Assembly: GCA_018711005.1 (NCBI GenBank)
Contig: DVIT01000044.1
Coordinates: 38,836 to 102,835, forward strand
Length of the DNA stretch: 64,000 nt
Direction of reading: 5' to 3'
Origin: Candidatus Scybalocola faecigallinarum
Lineage (GTDB): Bacteria > Bacillota > Clostridia > Lachnospirales > Lachnospiraceae
In this document: positions 28,791 to 37,693 of the stretch, in pieces
Position numbering within the stretch: position 1 is the stretch's first letter
How the letters are laid out: each line of letters starts with the position of its first letter
Made by a program: the position numbers and the translations under genes
The notes under the pieces: model-generated
What the model was told of the DNA's origin: nothing
What the model saw: the letters and a program-made list of their open reading frames with translations, nothing else
Database searches by the model: none

Positions 28791-29693
28791 ATGTCGGCAA
28801 ATTTTGAATACTACAAAATCTTTTACTATGTGGCTAAATATCAAAATCTGACCCAGGCAGCAGACGCCCTCATGTCCAGCCAGCCCGCTATTACCCGAAG
28901 CATTAAAAATCTGGAAAATGAACTGGGCTGCCGGCTGTTTGTCCGGTCCAGCCACGGCGTATCCCTGACAAAGGAGGGAGAACTGCTCTACAAGCATGTT
29001 ACCCCTGCCTGCGAACTTTTATTCAAAGGGGAAGAAGATTTGAATACGGTACTTGGACTAAAGGAGGGGCAGCTTTACATTGGCGCTACAGAAACAGCCC
29101 TCCACTGCTATTTGCTGGACAAGCTGGAAAAATTCCATCACCTTTATCCCGGTGTACATATAAAGATCAGCAATCAGACGACACCTACCACATTCCACGA
29201 TTTTAAATCCGGAAAGATCGACCTGGCCCTTGTGACAACGCCATGCAACTATACAGAACCCTTCCGTCTGACACCGGTAAAGACCTTTAACGACGTTCTG
29301 GTAGGCAACCGGGACTATGCCCATATGGCCCGGCAGACATGGCATCTGGCCGAGCTTAGTAAATATCCCCTTGTTTCTCTAAGCCGGGATACCATGAGCT
29401 ACCAGTTTATCCAAAAGCTTTATGCCGCCTACCAAGTTCCCTTAAGGCTGGACATTGAACTGGCCTCCGCCCACCTGATTCTCCCTGTAATCCGTCACGG
29501 ACTGGGAATCGGATTTATTCCCGAGGAAATGGCACAGCCGGCTCTGGACAGCGGAGAACTGGTAAAGATCAACCTTTACGAACGCATCCCGCCCCGCCAG
29601 ATCTGCTATGTAAGAGACGCAAGCCGCAGCATGAACGCGGCGACCCGCAAGCTTCTGGAACTGATGCCGGGAGAACCGGAGCTGAAATTTTAA
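28791..29693 (+). CDS. LysR-family transcriptional regulator
   Basis: 300 residues from ATG 28791 (AAGGAG upstream). Winged helix-turn-helix at about 15-60 (NLTQAADALMSSQPAITRSIKNLENELG) and a periplasmic-binding-like effector domain (about 88-290, starting LYIGATETALHCYLL). The inducer is unknown. Divergent from the ATP synthase operon; the GATATA-N9-TATATC repeat between them is a candidate operator, which would be an unusual target for a LysR protein. Confidence 0.9.
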   Translation: MSANFEYYKIFYYVAKYQNLTQAADALMSSQPAITRSIKNLENELGCRLFVRSSHGVSLTKEGELLYKHVTPACELLFKGEEDLNTVLGLKEGQLYIGATETALHCYLLDKLEKFHHLYPGVHIKISNQTTPTTFHDFKSGKIDLALVTTPCNYTEPFRLTPVKTFNDVLVGNRDYAHMARQTWHLAELSKYPLVSLSRDTMSYQFIQKLYAAYQVPLRLDIELASAHLILPVIRHGLGIGFIPEEMAQPALDSGELVKINLYERIPPRQICYVRDASRSMNAATRKLLELMPGEPELKF

Positions 29694-29739
29694 AAAAATC
29701 CCGCGGATTTTCAAAAAATGAAAACCTGCGGGATTTTTT
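29694..29739. terminator. Bidirectional terminator between LysR and serS
   Basis: AAAAAATCCCGC / GCGGGATTTTTT arms with an inner GATTTTC/GAAAACC pair; T runs on both strands. Confidence 0.85.
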
Positions 29740-29748
29740 AATTTCTCA

Positions 29749-31038
29749 TTATCTGGGTGCTTTTTCCAAATATTCCTTGCCGCCCATGTACATGCGCAGT
29801 GCTTCAGGAATGCGGACACGGCCGTCGGCCTGAAGGTTATTTTCAAGAAATGCAATAAGCATACGCGGCGGAGCCACAACCGTATTATTTAATGTGTGGG
29901 GCAGATAATTGCCTTCCTTGCTGCGTACACGAATGCTCAGGCGGCGCGCCTGCGCATCGCCAAGATTGGAGCAGCTTCCCACTTCAAAATACTTCTGCTG
30001 GCGTGGAGACCATGCTTCCACATCCACGCTCTTGACTTTCAGATCCGCAAGATCTCCGGAGCAGCACTCTAAGGTGCGCACAGGAATATCCAGGGAACGG
30101 AAAAAGTCTACTGTGTTCATATATAACTTCTTAAACCAGTCCATGCTTTCTTCCGGACGGCATACAACAACCATCTCCTGCTTTTCAAACTGATGGATAC
30201 GGTATACGCCCCGCTCCTCAATGCCGTGAGCGCCTACTTCCTTTCTGAAGCATGGAGAATAGCTGGTCAATGTCTGAGGCAGCTGATCCTCATCCAGCAT
30301 TGTATCAATAAACTTTCCGATCATGGAATGCTCACTGGTACCGATCAGATAAAGATCCTCGCCTTCAATCTTATACATCATGTTTTCCATTTCCGCAAAG
30401 CTCATAACACCGTTAACAACATTGCCATGGATCATATAAGGCGGTATATAGTAAGTAAAGCCCCGGTCGATCATAAAGTCACGGCCATAAGACAAAATGG
30501 CGGAATGCAGCCGGGCAATATCTCCTTTTAAGTAATAAAATCCCGCGCCGCTGGTCTTTCTGGCACTGTCCAGATCGATGCCGTTAAGGCTTTCCATAAT
30601 ATCCACATGATACGGCACTTCAAAATCCGGCACTGCCGGCTCGCCAAAGCGCTCCAATTCAACGTTTTCACTGTCATCTTTGCCGACAGGCACGCTGTCG
30701 TCAATAATGTTGGGGATCACCAGCATACGCTCGCGAATGTCCGCGCTCAGCTTATCCAGGCGCACCTGGAGACTGTTCATCTCGTCAGCCATAGCCACGA
30801 CTTCTGCCTTTTTAGCCTCTGCTTCTTCCTTCTGTCCTTTGGCCATAAGACCGCCGATCTGTTTGCTGATAGAATTTCTCTGACTTCTTAAATACTCGTA
30901 GCGGGTCCGCACATCACGGATCTCGCCATCCATTTCCAGCACTTCGTCTACAAGCACCAGCTTTTCATCCTGAAATTTCTTCCGGATATTTTCCTTTACC
31001 ACATCCGGATTCGCACGTAAAAATTTAATATCCAGCAT
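29749..31038 (-). CDS. serS: Seryl-tRNA synthetase
   Basis: 429 residues. N-terminal long coiled-coil arm (about 25-110) that binds the tRNA variable arm, then the class II core with LIGTSEHSMIG, FRKEVGAHG-type motif 2 and the motif 3 end NNTVVAPPRMLIAFLENN. GGAGG before ATG 31038. It has a simple promoter and no T-box leader, unlike many Firmicute synthetase genes. Confidence 0.97.
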   Translation of the reverse strand: MLDIKFLRANPDVVKENIRKKFQDEKLVLVDEVLEMDGEIRDVRTRYEYLRSQRNSISKQIGGLMAKGQKEEAEAKKAEVVAMADEMNSLQVRLDKLSADIRERMLVIPNIIDDSVPVGKDDSENVELERFGEPAVPDFEVPYHVDIMESLNGIDLDSARKTSGAGFYYLKGDIARLHSAILSYGRDFMIDRGFTYYIPPYMIHGNVVNGVMSFAEMENMMYKIEGEDLYLIGTSEHSMIGKFIDTMLDEDQLPQTLTSYSPCFRKEVGAHGIEERGVYRIHQFEKQEMVVVCRPEESMDWFKKLYMNTVDFFRSLDIPVRTLECCSGDLADLKVKSVDVEAWSPRQQKYFEVGSCSNLGDAQARRLSIRVRSKEGNYLPHTLNNTVVAPPRMLIAFLENNLQADGRVRIPEALRMYMGGKEYLEKAPR

Positions 31039-31065
31039 CTGCTCTCCTCCTTATGCATGGATAAT

Positions 31066-31094
31066 AGTATATACGATTTTTCCAAAATTATCAA
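31066..31094 (-). promoter_or_regulatory. Promoter of serS
   Basis: Minus strand TTGATA (31094-31089), 17 bases, TATACT (31071-31066), 28 bases before the start. The short leader leaves no room for a T-box. Confidence 0.75.
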
Positions 31095-31123
31095 GCCTTC
31101 ATCTGTGCCCCAGCGCCGGGGTT

Positions 31124-32080
31124 TTATGCTTCCCCTACCCCCTTTTTATACCTTGTCAGAGCTTCATTCCATTTAGAATATCCGTCATCCTGACGATGAT
31201 CCGGCAGGTTATAGGCTTTCTTTAAATAATTCCCAAGCCATCGGGATACTTTCACCGCACCGGAATGGTTCAGATGATCGCCCTTATCTCTTGTATCTTT
31301 TGTCCAGTCAATAGTAATCTCATTTTTCATTAAGTTCATATCAACATAGGGAATATCCAGGGCATTGGCCAGCTGAACGATCCCATTATGGCGCTCATAA
31401 TTCCAGTTTACCGTACTCGGGGTGCTGACTAAAATAAACTGGGCACCGTTTTTCTCACAAAAATCGGCCATGTCCGACACATACTGCCAATTCAGCCCAT
31501 GAATAAGCTTGGACTTATCTGTTGGAGCCATATAATCGGAATTTGCAGTGCCATCTACTGTATTATAATACTGATATCCTTTAAAATCATCCGTCCATGT
31601 GTAATCTGCCGAGCTGGTCAGATCTCCCAGCTGCATACTTTTCCACCGGTTGTGGTACTTAAAAACAGCAAAAACATTTTCAATCCGGTTTAAGATGGAT
31701 GCGTTAAAAGACATTTTCCTGTAAATGGCATTGGTTTCCAAAATTACCACTTTAGGTTTCTGATTAATAAATGCCTGCTGCAAATAAGAATCTGACTGAT
31801 ACAAATACTGCCCCGGCGTACCGCACACATAGGTTGTAAAGCCCTGTTCTTCCCAAATCTGCATGGGTGTAATGGAGCTGTAGGATTCGCTGTCCCCAAG
31901 CACAAGTACATCAATGGAGTTTTCTTTTTCACCCAGAATACCATTAGCAGTCACATCTTCCATACCAAAGGCTTTCATATTGTTTTTGGGAAGAAATATA
32001 TAGGATAAGATTACCAGCAGGCAAACAAGGCCCAGCATAAAAACAATGCTGGCCACTGCCTTTTTTATTCCGTTTTTCAT
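31124..32080 (-). CDS. SGNH/GDSL-type protein, DltD/AlgX-like, of the dlt-like operon
   Basis: 318 residues from ATG 32080 (GGAGG seven bases upstream). One N-terminal membrane helix (about 8-30), then an extracytoplasmic SGNH fold: VLVLGDSESYSSI with the nucleophile Ser, Asn in ILETNAIYRK, and the Asp/His pair in KGDHLNHSG. In dlt and alginate acetylation systems such proteins work with an MBOAT partner to move an acyl group to a polymer outside the membrane. It is the last gene of the operon, 12 bases after the MBOAT gene. Confidence 0.83.
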   Translation of the reverse strand: MKNGIKKAVASIVFMLGLVCLLVILSYIFLPKNNMKAFGMEDVTANGILGEKENSIDVLVLGDSESYSSITPMQIWEEQGFTTYVCGTPGQYLYQSDSYLQQAFINQKPKVVILETNAIYRKMSFNASILNRIENVFAVFKYHNRWKSMQLGDLTSSADYTWTDDFKGYQYYNTVDGTANSDYMAPTDKSKLIHGLNWQYVSDMADFCEKNGAQFILVSTPSTVNWNYERHNGIVQLANALDIPYVDMNLMKNEITIDWTKDTRDKGDHLNHSGAVKVSRWLGNYLKKAYNLPDHRQDDGYSKWNEALTRYKKGVGEA

Positions 32081-32091
32081 CCATCCACCTC

Positions 32092-33702
32092 CTAGAAATT
32101 TGCATAAATGGGATCCAGGGGAACATATCCGGCCCCATAAGCGCCAAAAATAACAACAAACAGGATCAGGCCATAGCACAGAGCCCACCGAAACACTACC
32201 GGACGGTCTGCCAGCCATTTTCTTGGCCGGGTCCCTTTTTCCTTCATAATACTGTTGACCAGTACGATCAGCACGCCAATAAAGGCAATAAGGAAATCCT
32301 TTTTATCCATACCTACATTGAAAACTGTGCCGTCCCCAAAAGAAGAAAGACTAAAGCCCCATATGATGTTAAAAAACATAAACAGCCCTGCCCGAAGTCC
32401 ATGGGCTCTGAAAAACAGTTCGCCGATACATACAAGCACCGCAGTTCTGGCGATCTGCACGCCCTTCCACGGCACGCTGGTCCGTCGGATATGAAGTAAC
32501 CTGCAAATGGCAGCCGCCGCAGGTTCCCACAAGCTTCCGGCCAGGATCAATGCGAAATGGTACATTCCGAAAAAAATGTAATGCCATCCGGCCCCATGCC
32601 AAAGCCCGTTAAGGAGCCATACACAAAACAGGCCGCAGGCGCCTGCCGTCAGGGGGCCATAATGGTTGCCCAGACGTTTTCTTCCATGAGATGTAAGCTT
32701 TTTCATCGGTCCGGTCATGGACAGGGGATAAAAAATATAGTCTTTAAACCACGCGCCCAGAGTAATATGCCAGCGCTGCCAAAATTCGGAAATGCTTTTA
32801 GAAAAGAATGGCTGCCGGAAATTTTCCGGCAAGGTCACACCAAAGATTTCTCCGGTACCTAAAACAATATCCATGGTTCCGGAAAAGTCCATGTAAAGCT
32901 GGCACGTATATAATACTGCTGCCAGAGCCGTAATGCCGCCGTCGTACTGATTATAATTTGTAAAAACATTTTTTATAAAAAGATTCAGGCGATCGGCGAT
33001 CACCAGTTTTTTCATCATACCAAAGGCGATCCTCTGCATCCCTGAAACCAGATTTTCAAATTGGATCCTCTCTCCCTGCCACAGCGCCCCGGATGTATCC
33101 GGATACCTGCAAATAGGACCTTCCATCAGCTGGGGAAAGAAACTCATATATAAAGCCAGTCGGAAAATATTACGTTCCGCCGGAAATTTTTCCCGATACA
33201 CATCCATCACATAGGCCACCGCCTGGAGGGTGTAAAACGAAATGCCAATAGGAACCACAAAGGATGGGATGTTCAGGGAAAACGGGGCCTTGATCCAGGC
33301 CAGGAACCTGTTCATATTGGCTCCAAAAAACGGGGTGTATTTTAAAAACACAAGGATTCCTACATTAAACAGGGCCACTGCCGCAGCCACGGCCAGCTGC
33401 TTTTTCTGGTACAGCTTCCGGATTTCCTTTTTAGAAGGACCTCCCTGCTGAGCTTTTGCCCGGGCCATTTTCCCGTCCCTTTCCTTTTGAAGCAGACTTA
33501 AATAAATACCCCCATAGTGGATGGAAAAAATGGACACGATCAGCCAGATGAGCAGCTTCCCGCTCATGCTCCAGAAGAAAATTCCGCTGGAGATGAGCAG
33601 GACAAACCACCGGGCTTTTTTAGGAAAAACCGTGTAGGCGATGACCACTGCCGGCAAAAAAATTGCCAGATAAGCAATGGAATAATAAGAATCAATCGCC
33701 AT
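32092..33702 (-). CDS. MBOAT acyltransferase (DltB-like)
   Basis: 536 residues from ATG 33702 (GGAGGAGG upstream), overlapping the carrier gene by 11 bases. About ten membrane segments. The MBOAT core is complete: VVPIGISFYTLQAVAYVMDVYR, MSFFPQLMEGPICRY, FWQRWHITLGAWFKDYIFYPL (His312) and LLNGLWHGAGWHYIFFG with the catalytic His369. DltB takes an aminoacyl group from DltC at the cytosolic face and passes it across the membrane; the same role is likely here with the adjacent carrier. The C-terminal 100 residues contain extra membrane helices. Confidence 0.88.
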   Translation of the reverse strand: MAIDSYYSIAYLAIFLPAVVIAYTVFPKKARWFVLLISSGIFFWSMSGKLLIWLIVSIFSIHYGGIYLSLLQKERDGKMARAKAQQGGPSKKEIRKLYQKKQLAVAAAVALFNVGILVFLKYTPFFGANMNRFLAWIKAPFSLNIPSFVVPIGISFYTLQAVAYVMDVYREKFPAERNIFRLALYMSFFPQLMEGPICRYPDTSGALWQGERIQFENLVSGMQRIAFGMMKKLVIADRLNLFIKNVFTNYNQYDGGITALAAVLYTCQLYMDFSGTMDIVLGTGEIFGVTLPENFRQPFFSKSISEFWQRWHITLGAWFKDYIFYPLSMTGPMKKLTSHGRKRLGNHYGPLTAGACGLFCVWLLNGLWHGAGWHYIFFGMYHFALILAGSLWEPAAAAICRLLHIRRTSVPWKGVQIARTAVLVCIGELFFRAHGLRAGLFMFFNIIWGFSLSSFGDGTVFNVGMDKKDFLIAFIGVLIVLVNSIMKEKGTRPRKWLADRPVVFRWALCYGLILFVVIFGAYGAGYVPLDPIYANF

Positions 33703-33934
33703 AACCGTCCTCCTCCTCAAGCCTTGTGATCAGCGCATACATTGCCTGAGCTGAATTAAAATTATCCGGGATGATCTCTACTGTAGGAATAACAACGTCA
33801 AATTCATCCTCCAACTCAGCTACTAAAGACAAAATCGCCAATGAATTTAAAATGTGACCATCAATCAAATTTGTACATGTGCTATAATCCACTCCCGGCT
33901 GAATATCCTCTAAAATTCTAATTAATCTTTCCAT
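33692..33934 (-). CDS. Acyl/aminoacyl carrier protein (DltC-like)
   Basis: 80 residues, acidic. The phosphopantetheine site is Ser31 in GHILNSLAILSLV, with Asn in place of the usual Asp before Ser. Four-helix carrier fold expected. It lies between the PLP enzyme and the MBOAT gene, so it probably carries the activated amino acid between them. No 4'-phosphopantetheinyl transferase is in the window. Confidence 0.85.
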   Translation of the reverse strand: MERLIRILEDIQPGVDYSTCTNLIDGHILNSLAILSLVAELEDEFDVVIPTVEIIPDNFNSAQAMYALITRLEEEDGYGD

Positions 33935-33956
33935 AATATAAACCTGCCTTTCTGCC

Positions 33957-35135
33957 TTATTGGGGCATGTTCAGCGGATATACCGGCTGCGCAGCTCTGG
34001 CGCAGGTCAGCCCGCCATGTTCTTCTTTTATAAGGATCTGTGGAAGATCCCTGCTTAAAAACAGTGCTATACCTTCTGTCATGGCATAGGCGCCTGTATT
34101 TTTAAATAATACCGTGTCGCCGATCTTCAGATCATCCGCCGGGAACTGCTTAACCAAAATATCATTCATCGTACACAGGGAGCCGCAAAGGTTCCAGTGA
34201 CGGGACGCCTCCCCGGTTCTTGGGGGAAACAGCTCACATATTGGCTGCTTCATGGCCATGGACTGTCCGTAATAGACCATTTGATGGATACCGCCGTCCA
34301 TAATGGCATAGTTTTGTCCCCGGTTCGTCTTTATATCCACCACCTGGGTCATATATGTACCGCAGGAAGCGGCAATGCTCCTGCCCAGTTCCAAAGTGAT
34401 CTTTCCTTTATGGGTAATGCCTGCCAAAAGTTCTGAAAACTGTTTCAGAAAATCATCCTCATCAAAGCTTTCGCCCTTAAAGTATGCCACCGGGAAACCC
34501 GGACCAAACTCCAGCTCCGGAAGCTGGATCCCAAATTCCTCATTCAGGCTCTGTAAAAATGCATCTGCTATTTTAAGTTCTTTTGCAAGGCGTTTTATGG
34601 AGCTTTTCTGTGTTCCGGAAAAATACTGTATGCCCTGAATCTTTAAATTAGGATCTCTCAGCCCGATACGGACCATTTCCCGGATTTCATCTCCTTCCAC
34701 GCCAAACTGGCTGCCGCTGTTAAGCCTGAGCAAAAGCCGGATCTTTTCACCGTACCGGTCAGCCAGGCTTTTCAGCAGATAAAACTGCTCCACAGACTCT
34801 ACCGTATAAATTCCTGCCGGGAAGCGGCCGCTGATAAGTTCTTCCATCAGCTGCGGCGTCTTGTACACACCGGAAATTACCAGCTTTTGAGGCGGAAGCT
34901 GCTGTGCCTGGCAAATACGCAGTTCTCCCGGTGAGCAAACTTCAAACCGGTCGATCACATCCTTCATATGAGAAAGGATAAATGTATTGGCCTTTACGGC
35001 ATAGCACAGGGATACATGTCCCGGCAGCATTTTTCTTAAATAGGCAATTCTCTGTTTTAACACGCCAATATCAAAAACATACAACGGTGTAGAATACTTC
35101 TGTAAAATTTCTTCCATCTGTTTTCTATTCATCAT
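33957..35135 (-). CDS. Fold-type III PLP-dependent decarboxylase in a dlt-like operon
   Basis: 392 residues from ATG 35135 (AAGGAGG nine bases upstream; the frame is open further up but overlaps the adenylation gene). Alanine racemase-like barrel with the PLP lysine in YAVKAN (Lys48), CSPGELR (67-73), a phosphate-binding loop GPGF (211-214, where diaminopimelate decarboxylases have GGGF), ELGRSIAA (249-256) and the active-site Cys321 in CGSLCTMND. The family includes diaminopimelate, ornithine and arginine decarboxylases and also BtrK, which decarboxylates a glutamyl group bound to a carrier protein in butirosin synthesis. Its position between an adenylation enzyme and a carrier protein suggests a BtrK-like role on a tethered substrate; supplying a free amine is the alternative. 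Confidence 0.85.
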   Translation of the reverse strand: MMNRKQMEEILQKYSTPLYVFDIGVLKQRIAYLRKMLPGHVSLCYAVKANTFILSHMKDVIDRFEVCSPGELRICQAQQLPPQKLVISGVYKTPQLMEELISGRFPAGIYTVESVEQFYLLKSLADRYGEKIRLLLRLNSGSQFGVEGDEIREMVRIGLRDPNLKIQGIQYFSGTQKSSIKRLAKELKIADAFLQSLNEEFGIQLPELEFGPGFPVAYFKGESFDEDDFLKQFSELLAGITHKGKITLELGRSIAASCGTYMTQVVDIKTNRGQNYAIMDGGIHQMVYYGQSMAMKQPICELFPPRTGEASRHWNLCGSLCTMNDILVKQFPADDLKIGDTVLFKNTGAYAMTEGIALFLSRDLPQILIKEEHGGLTCARAAQPVYPLNMPQ

Positions 35136-35175
35136 AAAAATAAACCTCCTTAACCATGCGGCCGCTGCTTGGGGA

Positions 35176-36690
35176 TTATCCCCCATAGGCGGCCAGAGCC
35201 TTCCGGTCCGCCTTGCCATTGGCTGTCAGCGGTATAGTATCTACAGGACGCAGGGCTGTTGGTATCATAAACTCAGGGAGCTGTTCTTTCAGCATAATAT
35301 AAAGCTCTGCCTTAGAAACATCTCCTGTATAAAATCCATACAACCGGCTCTTTTTCTCATCAAAAACGCAGCAGCACCGGACAATTCCCGGCAGCTGGTT
35401 AATGGCCCACTCGATTTCCTCAAGCTCAATGCGATGACCCAGATATTTGATCTGAAAATCCTTCCGGCCGCAAAAATAAATGTTTCCTTCCTCATCCAGC
35501 CGTCCAAGATCCCCTGTACGGTAGATTCTCTCCGGATAGCAGGGATTTAACGGATTTTGGGTAAAACTTTTTTGGGTCTGCTCCGGTGCATTGTAATAGC
35601 CCAATGCCAGCGCTGTACCTGCCACGCATATTTCTCCGGTCACGCCTTCCATAGTGACCTCCTGATCATTTTCATCCAGAATGAAAACACCTTTATTTGG
35701 AAATGGCTTTCCTATAGGAAGCCCTTTGTCATAAGTCCTGTCTCTTTGGACTCTGTGATAGGTACAGTTGCAGGTGATTTCCGTAGGACCGTATAAATTA
35801 ACAAACTCCGCTTCCGGCAATGCCTCCATCCATGCTTTTAAATGTTTCACCGGCATAACCTCGCCGCTGAACATAACCTTATTGACGGTTTTTGGCGTTT
35901 TATAATCCAGGCCATGGAAAGTAGTAATCAGGCACAATGCGGAAACCGCCCAGATCATTGTCGTGATCTTATGCTCACATATAAAATCCAGCAGTCCCGG
36001 CGGATTCGAAAACAATTTTCTCGGGATGACCACAAGCCTGGCTCCGGTCTTTAATGCTGAATAAATATCTTTCACCGATACATCAAAATCAAAGGGCGCC
36101 TGGTTTCCGATAATATCATTGTCATTAATGTTAAAGATGTCTGTGAAATTATCGATAAAATCAATGACTGATCTGTGGCTGACAACAACGCCTTTAGGTA
36201 TTCCTGTAGATCCGGATGTAAAGATTCCGTATAAGGGATCTGTATCCAGCATTGTCCTGCGCCGCATTTCCAAAGCTTTTTCATCCTCCGGCATGGTCAT
36301 CAGGGCTTCAATTTTATAAACCCGGCAATCCGGAAAAGTTTTTTGCGCTGATATATAGGAAGCTTCATCGGCAATGATCACCGAAGCTTCAAGGACGCTT
36401 TGAATCTGCATCAGCCGGGGTCCCGGAAGGGACGGTTCAAGCATAACATAGAACCCTCCGGCATAAATTGTTCCGAAAAATGCAGCCAATGCATGGATGC
36501 CTTTTTCCATATATATTCCTACCGGCTGACGCCGTTTAATTTCTTTAACAAGGACACTGCCCACACGCCGGCTCATATCCATAAGCATTTTATAAGAACA
36601 GCTTCCTGTGCCATCAGTAATGCCATCCGGCCTTTCCTGGCAAAGAGCTGTTGTTTCCAGGTAATCTAAAACCAAAACATTTTTTCTCAT
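35176..36690 (-). CDS. Amino acid adenylation enzyme (DltA-like)
   Basis: 504 residues. ANL-superfamily motifs: A3 YGIFTSGSTGIPKGVV (154-169), A4 FDFDVSVKDIY (200-210), A5 NLYGPTE (298-304), A7 YRTGDL (390-395), A8 GRKDFQIKYLGHRIELEEIE (408-427), A10 NGKADRK with Lys493. It should activate an amino acid with ATP and load it on the downstream carrier. Pocket residues differ from D-Ala-specific DltA: by my alignment Asp203 keeps the amino-group contact, Lys207 replaces the DltA Met, and Ser275 replaces the DltA Cys tied to D-Ala preference. A Lys at that pocket site is found in a glutamate-activating NRPS module, so an acidic amino acid is possible. First gene of the operon; AAAGGAGG before ATG 36690. 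Confidence 0.87.
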   Translation of the reverse strand: MRKNVLVLDYLETTALCQERPDGITDGTGSCSYKMLMDMSRRVGSVLVKEIKRRQPVGIYMEKGIHALAAFFGTIYAGGFYVMLEPSLPGPRLMQIQSVLEASVIIADEASYISAQKTFPDCRVYKIEALMTMPEDEKALEMRRRTMLDTDPLYGIFTSGSTGIPKGVVVSHRSVIDFIDNFTDIFNINDNDIIGNQAPFDFDVSVKDIYSALKTGARLVVIPRKLFSNPPGLLDFICEHKITTMIWAVSALCLITTFHGLDYKTPKTVNKVMFSGEVMPVKHLKAWMEALPEAEFVNLYGPTEITCNCTYHRVQRDRTYDKGLPIGKPFPNKGVFILDENDQEVTMEGVTGEICVAGTALALGYYNAPEQTQKSFTQNPLNPCYPERIYRTGDLGRLDEEGNIYFCGRKDFQIKYLGHRIELEEIEWAINQLPGIVRCCCVFDEKKSRLYGFYTGDVSKAELYIMLKEQLPEFMIPTALRPVDTIPLTANGKADRKALAAYGG

Positions 36691-36770
36691 AGCGTTCCTC
36701 CTTTACTGTAAACACCTGCCGGCCATCTGCGGCCTTTGGTGTAAATTCCCTGTCTCTCTTGACAATAGCA

Positions 36771-36824
36771 AGTATAGAGGATGCACCTTTATTTTCCCTA
36801 TATGGAGCATTAAGATTTGTTAAG
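36771..36824 (-). promoter_or_regulatory. Promoter and response-regulator operator of the dlt-like operon
   Basis: Minus strand: CTTAA-N5-CTTAA (36824-36810), 33 bases, then -10 TATACT (36776-36771). The -35 hexamer at 17 bases (AGGGAA) is poor, as in activator-dependent promoters. The leader contains an ACACC/GGTGT stem with an inner GGCC pair (about 36712-36742) just before the ribosome site. The same operator spacing occurs at the divergent promoter. Confidence 0.7.
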
Positions 36825-36896
36825 CCTGAAAAAATACTGAAAAATCCCCTCCCATCCCGCTGTTTTCCGGATTTTTCCGGCGTCCTGTTAAAGAAT

Positions 36897-36950
36897 CTTA
36901 AGGAATCTTAAGGTCAAAGTCGGGCAGAACTTAAATTTATATCGTATAAT
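36897..36950 (+). promoter_or_regulatory. Promoter and operator of the two-component system
   Basis: Tandem GAATCTTAAG (36893-36902 and 36903-36912) gives CTTAA-N5-CTTAA (36897-36911), then 33 bases to -10 TATAAT (36945-36950). No -35 consensus. A 10-base direct repeat is typical of OmpR/PhoB-type regulators, so autoregulation is likely. A third CTTAA is at 36930-36934. Confidence 0.72.
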
Positions 36951-36988
36951 AGATCCATGATCACATACGACAAGGAGGCTTATATTTT

Positions 36989-37693
36989 ATGAAGTATAAT
37001 CTTTTAATCGTGGAAGATGATGCTGATATTACCGAACTTTTAACACTATACCTGGACAATGGGGATTTTTCCATATTTACTGCCAGCAACGGTGAGGAAG
37101 CCATGGAACTGGCCCGGGAAAATAACATTTCCATTGCTTTGGTAGATATTATGATGCCTAAAATGAATGGTTACGAATTTATAAAAAATGTGCGCAAAAA
37201 CACATCCTTTCCTATTATAATTATTTCCGCAAAAACCATGGATGTAGATGAAGTGCTTGGATTAAATATCGGTGCTGATGCTTATATTAAAAAACCTTTT
37301 AATCCCCTGGTAGTTGTGGCACAGGTAAATGCTGTTCTGCGCCGGGCCTATGAGCTGGCTCCCACCCCCCAGACACAGGACCCCAAAACGCTTGTAGTGG
37401 GAGATCTGACTTTTGACACGGAAAAGTTTCTGCTTTCCAAGCAGGGAAAGATCCTGCCCCTGACCCTTACAGAATTAAAGATCATGGCCATGCTTATGAA
37501 ATCTCCCCAGCGGGTATTTACTAAGGCCCAGCTTTATGAATGTATTAACGGGGACTATTATGAAAACGATGATAATACCATGATGGTCCATATCTCCAAT
37601 ATCCGTTCAAAAATCGAAGATAACCCGGAAACACCACAGTACATAAAAACAGTTAGGGGGTTAGGCTATAAAATTGACTATAAAGAAACGTGA
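36989..37693 (+). CDS. OmpR/PhoB-family response regulator
   Basis: 234 residues. Receiver domain 1-120 with acidic pair VEDD, phospho-acceptor Asp53 in LVDIMMP, Thr/Ser in IISAK and the Lys in KKPF; winged-helix DNA-binding domain about 135-232 ending IKTVRGLGYKI. AAGGAGG before ATG. It overlaps the kinase gene by 20 bases. It probably binds the CTTAA repeats at its own and at the divergent dlt-like promoter. Confidence 0.93.
   Translation: MKYNLLIVEDDADITELLTLYLDNGDFSIFTASNGEEAMELARENNISIALVDIMMPKMNGYEFIKNVRKNTSFPIIIISAKTMDVDEVLGLNIGADAYIKKPFNPLVVVAQVNAVLRRAYELAPTPQTQDPKTLVVGDLTFDTEKFLLSKQGKILPLTLTELKIMAMLMKSPQRVFTKAQLYECINGDYYENDDNTMMVHISNIRSKIEDNPETPQYIKTVRGLGYKIDYKET

Noticed and set aside
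31039..31123. T-box riboswitch upstream of serS
   Set aside because: The promoter is only 28 bases from the start codon and the gap is too short; no T-box sequence is present.
31124..36690. Calling the operon dltABCD outright
   Set aside because: An extra PLP decarboxylase is central to it, gene order differs, and the adenylation pocket is not that of DltA.
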